Assembly: GCA_032718565.1 (NCBI GenBank)
Contig: JAVGVS010000024.1
Span: 1,496,452 to 1,560,451 of the forward strand
Origin: Distichodus sexfasciatus
Lineage: Eukaryota; Chordata; Actinopteri; Characiformes; Distichodontidae
DNA length: 64,000 nucleotides
Direction of reading: 5' to 3'
Part shown: one piece after another, positions 35,301 to 62,100 of the stretch
Layout: the number at the start of each line of letters is the position of its first letter
Position numbering within the stretch: position 1 is the first letter of the stretch
Notes under the pieces: model-generated
The model's input: only the letters and a program-made list of their open reading frames with translations
Databases searched by the model: none
What the model was told of the DNA's origin: nothing
Made by a program: the position numbers and the translations under genes

Positions 35301-37014
35301 AAATTTAGTTTTGCTTTGTCCTACAGTGCAATCATGTTTCAATAAACTGCCAACAGGGAGACTCGAGATATACAAGGAAACAAAAGGTCCAAGTTTCTCA
35401 CCCTCTCTGGCAGCAGTGACCTCTTTGGTGAGTCGAGCGATGACCCTGCAGGCGGCGTCGTGCTGGTAGAGCGCGTGGGAGAGCTCCTGGCGCGTTGTCT
35501 GCAGCTGCTGGCGCAGCGTAAAACTGTGCAGCATCACTGCATCCTACAAAGGAGGCACAACACCTGAGGTTAGAACTGGGGGCAGGCAGGGTGATTATTT
35601 TTATGGATGTTGGTACCAGCTTTTTACAAAACGATATTCCAATAAAATAAATTACTTTAAAATGTGCTTCTTTGGCTCTAAAGTCTCCACTTTCAGCTCT
35701 GGAGGAATGTCTGATTTGTTAAACATTGCATGTTTAGATTGTCAACACTAAAGGCTGAAAACAATTAAAGTCTGCCATTCTGACACAGAAGTTGAGAACT
35801 CCATATTCTACTTGTATTAAATTCATAGAAATAAACATGTTACAATGCATTTAAATTAATTTGTGTTGGAGTATTCATCATTCTGTATTTCGACACCAAT
35901 TTTCAGTATTTACAAACGACATGTATCAGCTCAAAATACCAATCTAGTTACAACCTAGCAACTTCCCGAAGGTCACAACCAAAAAATGTGACAGAGACAG
36001 GTCACTCACCCACTCGTCCTGCAGTGATTTCAGGATGGCAGGGATGCTGGTGGCCGTAGGGGGCTTGGGTCGGATGGGGTGAGAGACTGTTTATGGATAT
36101 AACAAAAAGAGAGGGAAAAGGGACTGTAAGTACACAAAGACCTTTGCATATTGATTTGTCTTCACAACAATTAAATCCGGCCTCACCTTTGATGTCGATG
36201 AGCTGCTCCTCAGAAAGAGGCTGTCCATTGATGGGATCAGCTCCGTTCTCAGCGATGTATTTCTCAATCAGGCGCCGCTCAAACACTTGGTTGGAAACCG
36301 GAGAGACGCAGGGATGCTCCGGCACCTCATTCGAGACTGGAAAAGAAGGGAATAAAGAATAAATCGTATAATTTCTTTTTCATTCTGTGACCTATTCAGG
36401 TAAATTCTGTGACTTACTGTATGGCTTGCACTCTTTTTAAAATTACACAATGTTAGATCCATATTTCTGAATTCCAGTCCATAGTTAAAATTTATCAACC
36501 AACTTTGTGTTTATGGTCATACATGCTTCCTTATAATAATGGGTTGCTTGTTGTGTCTCATGGGGACAAAAATACAAATTTACGTATTTTCAAACAAGGT
36601 ATGCAGATGTTTTGAAGTTAAGTTTTCCGCTCACACAGAAAAAAAACGTGACTTTAGAAAGTTGATCGCATTCTGTTTATTTCATATGAACAGCTCATTA
36701 GCGTCAGGGCTAACAGCTAGCTAGCTGGCTGGCTAAGATTAGTAGGAAGTTCACCGCTGCTATCGGGCTAAAAAGCTGCAAGTTAGAGTATGCAATAGCC
36801 AAAACCTGCATTTTGTGTCTCGTATATTTGTATGCACTGATTGTACATTTATACGCGCAAAACGTATGAATATTTGCGTCTGCACGAAACACCTCATTAG
36901 CCGGCGCGCGCTAACACGCAGCCGCACACAACGAGCTCTACAACATGCTAACTCGCGCTAGCTCGCTAGCCGCGAAACAGATTCAAACCACTTACTTGCA
37001 CAAACCAAAGACAT
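32335..37014 (-). CDS. prpf19: pre-mRNA-processing factor 19 (U-box E3 ligase)
   Basis: PRPF19 is the core of the NineTeen complex, which activates the spliceosome by ubiquitylation and also acts in DNA damage signalling. Coding exons: 36996-37014, 36187-36336, 36010-36086, 35402-35543, 35194-35267, 34981-35037, 34837-34878, 34654-34728, 34481-34556, 34119-34228, 33859-34014, 33547-33616, 33262-33435, 33097-33179, 32622-32727, 32335-32432. They join in frame to 502 residues (human 504). The U-box starts at the N-terminus ([16 protein letters not shown], then RRLIEKYI). A coiled coil follows ([19 protein letters not shown]). The C-terminal half is WD40 repeats (for example [20 protein letters not shown] and [12 protein letters not shown]), ending [10 protein letters not shown]. 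The first exon codes only six residues plus one base. Confidence 0.98.
32802..33020. mobile_element. MITE remnant in prpf19 intron 14
   Basis: Begins TAAGGGTCAACCGATATG, like the element at 26374, and ends in degenerate GATATCAGCACTGATAATC. The boundaries are approximate. Confidence 0.35.
35149..35188. repeat. (AAAC)n microsatellite in prpf19 intron 5
   Basis: Tandem AAAC ending in an A-run six bases from the exon 5 donor region. Confidence 0.9.
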
Positions 37015-37202
37015 TATCGCAGGGCAGACGCGTCTCCGTGGTGTTCAATTCACACAAAAGCCACTCGCCGCCTTTTGAGAAACGCGAAACGTAAAGTGTA
37101 TTAGTTTGAAACGTAGCTCGCGTTCATGCTCGCAGTCGGAACACGTTGGGAGACGGGAGCGCGCAAAAGGCGGCGCGGTGCAGTGTGGGATGGGGGAGTC
37201 CT
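37015..37202 (-). promoter_or_regulatory. prpf19 proximal promoter region
   Basis: CpG-containing sequence without a TATA box lies between the ATG and a hAT insertion. The leader is short or unspliced as far as can be seen. The position is inferred from the gene start only. Confidence 0.4.
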
Positions 37203-37210
37203 CCAGACGC

Positions 37211-38186
37211 TAGTGGTGTGCGATACTGCAGAATTTGGTATCGATCCGATACCAAGTAAAACAGGGTCAGTATCGCCGATACCGATACCGATACTTTTTA
37301 ATAATTAAGGTGGATGCGTCATTAAATTGCTAAATCTGAATGAATTTTCATGACGTTTAAGTGTTTTTGTGAGTTTTCCTTTGCATTATTAAATTTTAAA
37401 AACCCGACCAGAATTTGAGTTACTAGGTAAATAGAAAAAGCTTTATCATAATAAAAGTTGTTGCTCAGAAACAATAGAACAGAAACAAAACAATTTTTCC
37501 ACATACATTAAAATCTTCTCAAATGTTTAAATAAAGAGTGCACAAAATTATCATGTGAGAACAAAATGAAAGGAATTATTTTTTTCAGGTAGAGTGTTCA
37601 GCAACTACAATACAAAAATTAAATAGAAATTCTCCCTTCATTGCACTTCTTTTCTTCTAATTGGTTTTCTTAAAGTGTACAAAATGATAACTCCACAAAA
37701 AATATTAAAAAATACTTAAATTCTTTTTTTTTCCAGTAGAATGTGTATTCAGGAAATACAAAACCCCCCAAAATTGCTCCTTTCAGAACACTTCTTTTCT
37801 GGCTTTGAATTTGATTATCAAAAATAAAAAAAACAATTTGTGTAAAAACAATAAATAAGGTGTTGTCTCTGACTGTCCGTTTCTGTAGCTCTGCATTTTC
37901 TTTTGTATGGTTTTTCATATGTTTATATAAATTTGTTGTGTTGCCGCTGTATCTTACGGCCTTTTTACAAATTACACAACTTGCAGTTGTTTCATTTTCG
38001 AAATGAAAACACAACCAAACGGCGCTGCTTTTCCTCTCTGCCATTACTCTCTCCTCCGTGTCTGTTGGACCGTTACTTTCAGTTGGAACGTGGCACTGAA
38101 AGTAGAAGAGCGAAAGTATCGATCCGATACCGATTCCAACTTGGTATCGATACTATCGATATTTTGGATCGATCCGCCCACCACTA
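37211..38186 (-). mobile_element. non-autonomous hAT transposon with BED-finger remnant
   Basis: The element begins TAGTGGTGTGCGATAC and ends CGCCCACCACTA, with matching subterminal GGTATCGATCCGATACC motifs at both ends. The flanking 8-mers CCAGACGC (37203-37210) and CCAGACAC (38187-38194) differ at one base, fitting the 8 bp hAT target duplication. At 976 bp it is too short to code a full transposase. Confidence 0.8.
37859..38044 (-). pseudogene. hAT transposase N-terminal BED zinc finger (truncated)
   Basis: The minus-strand frame from ATG 38044 reads MAERKSSAVWLCFHFENE, then CVICKK, YSGNTTNL and HMKNH. This is the W/F..CxxC..HxxxH pattern of a BED finger as in ZBED-type hAT transposases. 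After about 60 codons the similarity ends. No catalytic or dimerisation region follows within the element, so this is a remnant. Confidence 0.7.
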
Positions 38187-38547
38187 CCAGACACCGACAC
38201 GCGCGAGACGGTATGTTTTAGGTCACACTAGAACTCCAAGGCTTTAAATAGTTTAATCAAATTCATCAAATGTAACGTACATTTGATAAGTTTTGAACAA
38301 ATACCTAAATAAATATGTTGAAGTAATAGAAAACCTCATTAAATGTTAGTATATAAGGAACTTTTTAAACACAGGACCCCATTTTCCACCTGACCTCGTT
38401 CTTTTTACTGTCACACTGATAATCACGCCTCATTAAGCTCCTAGAAATCATTAAGTATTTTAGTTGTTGTCCAGAATAACATTATATTGTACCACCAGGG
38501 CTCGTTTGTTTTCTTCTAGCTACAACAGTTGGTAGGATAAGGGTTAG

Positions 38548-38694
38548 AAAGTTGGCCCCACGTTCAGAGGGTCACCAGTTCAAGTCCCTGATCTGTGTAA
38601 AGGAACCACTGAGGTACTCATGAGTAAGGTACCGTCGCAAAGCACTACCAAAAGGCTGCTCACTACTCCTTCATAGATGGTTCAAATGCAGAGC
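38548..38694 (+). mobile_element. family B SINE, truncated
   Basis: CCACTGAGGTACTCATGAGT and GGTTCAAATGCAGAG are retained. Confidence 0.65.
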
Positions 38695-38850
38695 CTACAT
38701 TCGGGACCACGACCTCTGGACCAAGAGTTTGTGGGGTCGAGTCCTACCTCCTGCACTACCATTATTGGGTCCTAAGTAAGACCCTTAACCCCAAGTTGCT
38801 CTCAGGGAGACTGTCCCTGACTTTAGGAAATGGAAGTTGCTCTGGCTTTT
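38695..38850 (+). mobile_element. family A SINE, truncated
   Basis: Degenerate B box GGGGTCGAGTCC, then CCCAAGTTGCTCTCAGGGAG. It starts directly at the end of the family B fragment. Confidence 0.6.
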
Positions 38851-39646
38851 AAGTTCAAGATCAGAAAGAAATAGACGTTTGATCTCACAATTATAAAATC
38901 TTTTTCTCGTAATTAAGAAAGGATTGCTTCGCCTCTGCGGGTAAAAAATTCAGTTTATTGAGGAGCCCTGGGGTATTGCGTTTCTTGACAGTGTGTTTAG
39001 CCCGTTCTTCATGTGAGCTTAACATTAATTCAGCAACTGTATCATGTCTCACTACAGCAGTGGGTGTTGCACTTGTTTTATGGTGTTTTTGTTATTAATG
39101 ATTAATAATATTGTTATTACTAGGCAGTGTTCCACCGCCAGAAATATTCAGGCAAAAGTGGATCCTAGGATCAGAAACCGACACTGGTGACCTACACAAA
39201 TTGAGCATAGTGACAGATACAGTTTTGACTTCACTAGAAATAACACACTGCGCAGTGGCATAAAAATAGGTGATTTTGTGCAATTATTCCTATTCTAATC
39301 GTGTGCATTTATTATTTTAAATGATTCATACATTCAGAAAGACATACACTTTCAACTACCTGCATCATTGTTTTACTCATTATTGTTCACAATGCATTTT
39401 TAATTGTAATGTTAATAACTGCCTACTGGACTCAATGATATCTGACCAAAAGGCCTGACCGAAACCTGCAAAAACAAGAACACATGTAATTTAACACACA
39501 ATGTTGAGAGTGAAATGAAATGTGACAAGTATTTTTTTTTTTTAACCTGGACATATTGCAATATATTTAATATTTTACTGACACAATTCTGAACTGTTCA
39601 TGTAAGAGATACAAAGTCACATAAAGACTTATTAATAAAATACAGG

Positions 39647-39652
39647 TTTATT
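39647..39652 (-). other. candidate polr1a polyadenylation signal
   Basis: TTTATT on the + strand is AATAAA on the gene strand, about 100 bases past the stop, predicting a very short 3' UTR. Confidence 0.5.
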
Positions 39653-39749
39653 AACGTGTTGCACAGTCAGATACTGTTCTGCCTTCTGATTTGTTCTTCT
39701 GTGCGAAACAGCAGCGTGTATTTCACTTCAGTCCCCTTCTTTAATCATT

Positions 39750-55694
<15,945 letters not shown>

Positions 55695-56142
55695 TTTTTA
55701 ATCATAAAACAATTAGTAAATTTCCCATAAAGTTCGGAGCTTCATGCTCCAGCGACGTAGCTAGTGTGTTCGCACGTGTGCAGTCGAAGGGAATACTGCC
55801 CGGCTTCGTCCCAAGTCGTATGCTTGGATACTAGCTACATCGCTCCGTAGAGTTACGTACTATTTTAACCCACTACTAAGTACGCTAGAAGGCGGTTTGG
55901 GACGCGTCCACAGCACGTGGTTCCAAGTAGGGAGAGCGGAAACGAGAGGCAAAAGCCGAAAGGAGGAAATGTAAATAAAAGTCAAAACGCATAGAGTTGA
56001 TAAAAATGACATTATTTACATAAAATCCTTTAAAACTTAACTGATATTGTTTTGATTTTCTACAGGAAAATAAACGCCCCAAACTTTTTTTTTAAAAGAG
56101 GGTTTGAATAATATATTCTTACCCAGAATTCAGTTCGGCAAA
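55695..56142. promoter_or_regulatory. bidirectional promoter interval of polr1a and ptcd3
   Basis: Only 448 bases separate the two start codons, which point away from each other. No TATA box is seen. YY1-like motifs sit at AAAATGGCAGC (56140-56150, spanning the ptcd3 ATG) and AAGATGGCG (55498-55506, in polr1a intron 1). Such motifs are typical of housekeeping and mitochondrial ribosome genes. The same head-to-head pair exists in human. Confidence 0.7.
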
Positions 56143-59100
56143 ATGGCAGCCTCCTGCAGGCACGTAGGGAGTCAAATTTGTAAGACGGGGAGGATTTTCC
56201 CCACTCGGTTAAAGGAAACATGGCATCGGAGGTAAGGTTATTTATTTTTCGGGAAGGGGTTTGCTCATATCAAGATGGGAATATAAATACGGACAATTAA
56301 ATAGCAGTGGGGAAAGCCGATGTGATGCTGTTCGTAGCTTATAGGTGTTACAGTGGGAGGTCACTTCGTGCGTGTGTGTGTTATCAGTTTAAATATCCCA
56401 CCTAAATATGACATTATTTGATGCGCACTGGCCTTGTGATGTGATTATTGTGGGATCTGTTTCCCAGTTGCACAAACAGATCTTTTGGATGGAGTTCCTC
56501 CAGCTGTCAACAGCCTACAGCTTCAGCATCAGGTTTGTCTGAAACGATTGATTGGGGCTGTATGTCAACACAAACTGCTTTATTAAAGGGCTGGGCGATA
56601 TGACCTCACATTAATATATCATTCAATTGTTTTGATGAATTATGAGTAATGAAAGATTATTATTTTTTGATGGATTGGTTTTTGCCCTCATGCTTCATTG
56701 ACAAGGTTTGTACTGTAGATATGTTTAACTATTACACAAAGCAGGGATTTTTTTCTAATAAAAGGGTGTGTGATTTGTGATTTTAAAATAATTGAAGGAG
56801 ACACACATACAGATGTGATAGCGTAGGGAGTTGGTCCTTCGTTTGGAAGGTCGTCGGTTCAACCAGTAAAGGTACCACTGAGGTACTCATGAGCAGGCTC
56901 CCAAGCACTGCTTCTCAGGTGTTGCTCTAGAGCTGTCCACTGCTCCATCACAGATGGGTCAGATGCAGAGGTCACATTTTGTTGTGGTGCACTGTGTGCT
57001 GTGTTCACAATGACAAATAATCACTCGGTAAAAGCAGACCGGCAACACACGCTTGAACACACACTGGGGAAAGTTTTAACAGAATTTGAAAAAATAACCA
57101 AAAGGACCATCAGGGGCAAGATTACGTCTGTTGGGAGTTTCTGAATTTACAGTTTCGAGTCATTGCCCAGCCTTATTTCATTGTGCACATTAATTCCAAG
57201 ATGCTGAAATAAGTCTAATGTCAGTTATGATCTATAAGATCTATCATTTTTGTTAATCTCTCCAACTCTTTTAGCATCAGCAGAGGAGATTGTCATTCCC
57301 AGAAAGAAAGTATGGTAAGATTTTGGTAGAATAATGAGTAAACATTGCAGTAGTTTGTGAGTCGTTGTTGACATCTATCGTCATCTGTAACAGGAGTAAA
57401 GAAGCTGTGCTTCAAACCCTGGCAGCGACTGTAAACAGGGTATGTTACAAAGTCCTACTTTTTGCTTTGGTTATAATATTGCATATCACTTTAATGTGTC
57501 TGTGGTTTCATTACATGTACAGTATAAAGTGATGGGTTTTTTTTTCAGGACCCTACTGCATCACATTACATGTTTCAGGATGACTCTTATCTCATACCAA
57601 GAACATCGGGAGAGTTTGTGAGTATTTGACTTGATAAAAAGGCTCTAATGGGCAAAGTTGATTTCGATTTTTATTAAAGAAAATAAGTATATATCTGTTG
57701 GGGTCGCAGGGACCGGAAGCCTATCACATAAGAATGCAGTGCATCTCAGAGTCATCGCTTTTTCTTAATTTCCCCAGAAATTGTTTTCCCTGTCTCAAGA
57801 ATCAGGCCGAAGCGCTGCAAAGTACTTCATCAACGCTTACCCCCGGTATTTCCAGAAAGATTTTGCTGCGCCTCATATTCCAGTGAGTTATTTTTGGGCC
57901 TTGTTTTGTTTTGCCACTTTTGGGACAAATTGTGTATTGAACGCAGAAGCTGATTTTTTTTTTTTTTCCCTCCCTTGACAGTGTTTAATGCCAGAGACCT
58001 TGGAGCTGCAGATAGAGGAGGTGTCTGAGGCTGCTCTCAGTGAGCGCGTTCAGCTGAGGAAGGTCAAAGCAGCCGTGGACATGTATGATCAACTCGTGCA
58101 AGCAGGTAAGATGACTTCACACAATGCACTGGGCCTCATTTACCAAAATCTTCTTAAGGATTTATCTTAAATTTTTGGTGAATGAGGCTCACAGTCTGTG
58201 GTTATCTCAAGTGGCCTCTAAATAACTATTAAATCTTGTGTAGGTTCTCCGGTGTCACTGGCTCTGACCAATGATCTGTTGGACCTGATTTGTCTGTACG
58301 GCGACCGCAACCCGGCAACAGAAGAAGGAGCTGAGCAGATGAGTGGCGAGACGGTAAAAAGATGTCTTGTGTTATCTGATTATGTTTATTCCAGTTGCTT
58401 GTGCGAATTGGATTGTGAACCTGCAGTACGATGCAACGCATTAAATCCCATATAAAAACGACATGAAGACGGATTGCTTGATTGGATTTAGAATTTAGCT
58501 TTCGGTCTTTATTATATGCCCAAGGTTTTTCATCTACCAAGGATTGGAAGCAGCAATGCTACAAGTTAAATGAAAAGTTTGCATGCTACATATACAATCC
58601 AGACCTGCATTTTCATGCCAAAGAAGCATTTGCGCATCAGCAGCTTCCTGATGTGGTGGATAGCTTAGTTTTAATGAATTTATTGCTTGTTTTGGTCCAG
58701 GGAGAGGAACAAGACGATCAGACAGCAGCAGCAACAGCCACAAAGACGAGACCCAGAAAAGCCTCTGACTTACTAAAAAATGTATGGAGGTGAGTTATCC
58801 AAAGTTTAAGCATTTTTCGGTGACCACAGTCTCACCCACACTGGTAAAGAAGAGGGTGTGAGCTCTTTGGAATGAGCTGGTTTTCGGCTCTAGAGCTACG
58901 TATGTGATTGCAGTGAGCAGTCACTTATCGTTATCCGTCTTTTTATTCTACCCACTTTTTACGACCGTTACTCCTACAGTTTTTGTGCCAGAAACTTCGT
59001 CCCAACTCTGCAACGTGTGGCCTATTGCGGTGTGGGGTGCGTGTATACACGTTTTTGATACGTGCACTCGTTTGCGAGTTCTGTCCATTTTTTTTGTCTG

Positions 59101-62100
59101 TTTTAAACCCCATAGACTAACATGAAGCTCAGATTCCTATTTTTACTGTGCAGCAGGTGTTCTTTCACAAGTCACCAAATTCGATGTAATTCGAGGCACG
59201 TGGGTCTCTTCGCATATCTGTAGCCGCCGTGATCCGCACTCGTCTTTTTCCACTCGTTTTTGTCATTTTTCCCAGCAGGAACCCGTTTGTTTCCTCCCAT
59301 TAAGAATGCATGTGATCTGGGACTTAAAAGCTTCCCTTCACCTGTTTTCACACAACGGTTAACGCGGTTCTTATGCCACCTCAGACCACCTCACTGACCG
59401 CACAGCTGAATCAGTTATAACCCGCACTTGTCTTTTTCTTGCTTTTATCGTCCCTCGTTCTTTTCTCATTCACTTCAATGCATTTCAGTATCAGGACTTT
59501 CTACTCGAAAGGTTTTCATGTCATTGCTACGAAATATTACTATTTTCTTGTGAAAATGCCTCTCTGTTTCTTCTTAAAACCTGCTTATGCAGTTTTAATG
59601 AAGACATTTGTGACCCTCCACGGCAAAACCAGTCGCTTGTCGCAACGGAGGTTTCCGAGGAAAACGAGCGTTTATGTTGCGTGGGGTGAAATTGTGGATT
59701 TTTTGTTTTTAGTGTTTTGAAACAGTGGAAAGTCTATACTGTACTTCTGTGAATCAGTTTGGCTGAAAAACTTACCCTTTCCATCCTAAAAACGTGACTT
59801 TCTTGAGGTGAGGAATTCAATTCCAGCAGAATGTTAAAAGTTTCTGTTTTGACCGCTCTACTTCAATATTTACGGTAAATCCACTGGTTGACTAGCGTGA
59901 AGATATTTCTCTGGAATCCATCTCCGTCTCCCGAGTTCAGTTAACCTAACGCAGGTAGGCTATCCGTGTGGCTGTGAATGCAGCGTAGGCTACCGTAAAT
60001 GCAAACGTAGCCGCGACCACACCAAGCGTCTGTGAGTGCTACGGCGATAGTCAACTTCAAAGGCAGATTTCTCCGTTTCTCACTTGGCGTGACAGGAGAA
60101 ACCCGACTCCTTTGAATGTTGATATCTCAGTCATATGTCGTCCCATTCATTCGATATAGGTATCGTTTTGAAGCTTGATTTATGCCCTTTCATGAAAACA
60201 TAATAACTTAATTTTGAAAATTTGCATCAAGCGACTGGTTTTGCCGTGCAGAGTCACATATGACAAAAAAATATTGGTGAGATGGGACAGTTGGTACCAT
60301 AACAGTTAGGGAGTTTGCCCCGTGGTCAGAAGGTCAGGTCCTGGACTGCTAAAAATACCACTCATGAGCAAGGTAACCTCTCCGGGCGCTGCCCACTGCT
60401 CATTTAGGGATGGGTTCCATTTTGTTGCAGTGTGCTGTGGTGTGTTCTCAGTGACAAATCACCACTCACTTTAATTGTCTACTACATGTTATGACCACCT
60501 CATGCCAAAAAACCCCACATATTTCCAACGAGTTACCGCACTTTTTCATGCTAGTGTATATGAAAGGATATTTAGACGCTGTTTGATGTTTAGATAGTTA
60601 AAGATCTATCAGTTGATCAATCCGTGTAAGACGAAAACAAGTCTCTTCTCAACAGGGAGAACAATAATGCGGAGAGGATCTTTAACATGATGTCGGAGCG
60701 AAACAGTCGCTCGTATGGAGCTCTGATCCGGGGCATGGTGAAGGTACGTCAGATATTAGTCTCATTATTTTCGTTGTACGTTCGTTATGATGAAATCGAA
60801 CCCAGTTCTTGTGTGTGCTCTTGAATTTCCAGCATGGCGCTTACGCCAAGGCATTCGACACCTACACGGACCTGCTGAACAATCGGCTGACCGGTATGTT
60901 TCTTTATCACGGCTCCGGCTTCACAGACTTTCGGCAACGTTAATCAGACATGGTGTAATAATCAGCGTTTTGTCCTTCAGCTGATGTTCACGCCTTCAAT
61001 GCCCTCATCAGTGCTGCTCCAGATCTAAAGGACAAGCACATTGACGTGTGGGAGCTCATCCAGGTGAGTTTGAACATGTCGTTTTGATCGTCTGAAAGAC
61101 GTGTGCTACTTGTAACTGAGTGTGTGTGTGTGTGTGTGTTCAGGATCTCTTAAAACAGATGGCTGAACAGAAGGTGAAGCCCAACTTGCTGACCTTCAAC
61201 TCGGTGCTGAAAGCTCTGAGGCGCTGCGGCTCTGTGGGCAGGTCCCAGGCTTTTCTCGTCATCAACGAAATGAACGCTCTTGGCATCGGTTGGTTGATCA
61301 TAAACACACAAAATAAGATCTTTAAACGTGAACAAAGTTCAGGGCGATGCAATGAGGGCAATATATCGAGTGCCACAATGTTAACGATTATTTTTAATGC
61401 ATCGTTTGATGGCGGTTGTGAAATAATGTGCGATAATGGGCTGTGCAATATGACCAAGATCTCATATCCCCATAATGATAAACTGTATATATCACAATAT
61501 ACGACGTTTCCAGTAAATTCAGTAGAACTTTCGTAAGTAAAACCCCATGTCTGTGGTCGCTCAAGACGTGCGCTTGAAATACTACACACACGCTCATATG
61601 GAGGTGCCATAATTTGCCTTTTTTATGTGATTGACAGTAAAACACACATTTTTTACACATTTTATTTGTTAGAAACACTGTTTTTTTTCAGCACGCTAAT
61701 ATACCAGCACTTGTTGCGCAGTTGAAAACGATGATTTTTTGCAGCGCTCTAGTGATATGTGGTCGAACACCGCCGTAAAACGGCATCTAGAAGAAGTTGA
61801 TGGAGAAAAGCTGATGAAGTTGCTTGAATACTTGCTCTTGCCACGGTTTATTTGTTTATAAAACATATCTTAAGAAGAGCACATTTAGACATTTTTATGG
61901 TGTTTCTTCATATTTTTTAGATTCGATTAAAATCAGTAAATGTAAGACAAATATAAATGCTTCTTTTTGAGTAAACTTGGATAAAAATAAATATTGCGAT
62001 ATCAATATTTGGTCCAAAAATATCGTGATTTTACATTGAGTTATCGCCCAGCCCTACCTGCCTTTCGCTTCGAACTGCTTTATTCGTTTAACGAGTTTTT

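Larger units (their letters stand above)
38195..39749. other. spacer between prpf19 and polr1a
   Basis: No exon is seen. It holds two SINE fragments (38548-38850) and, at its right end, the short polr1a 3' UTR. Confidence 0.6.
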
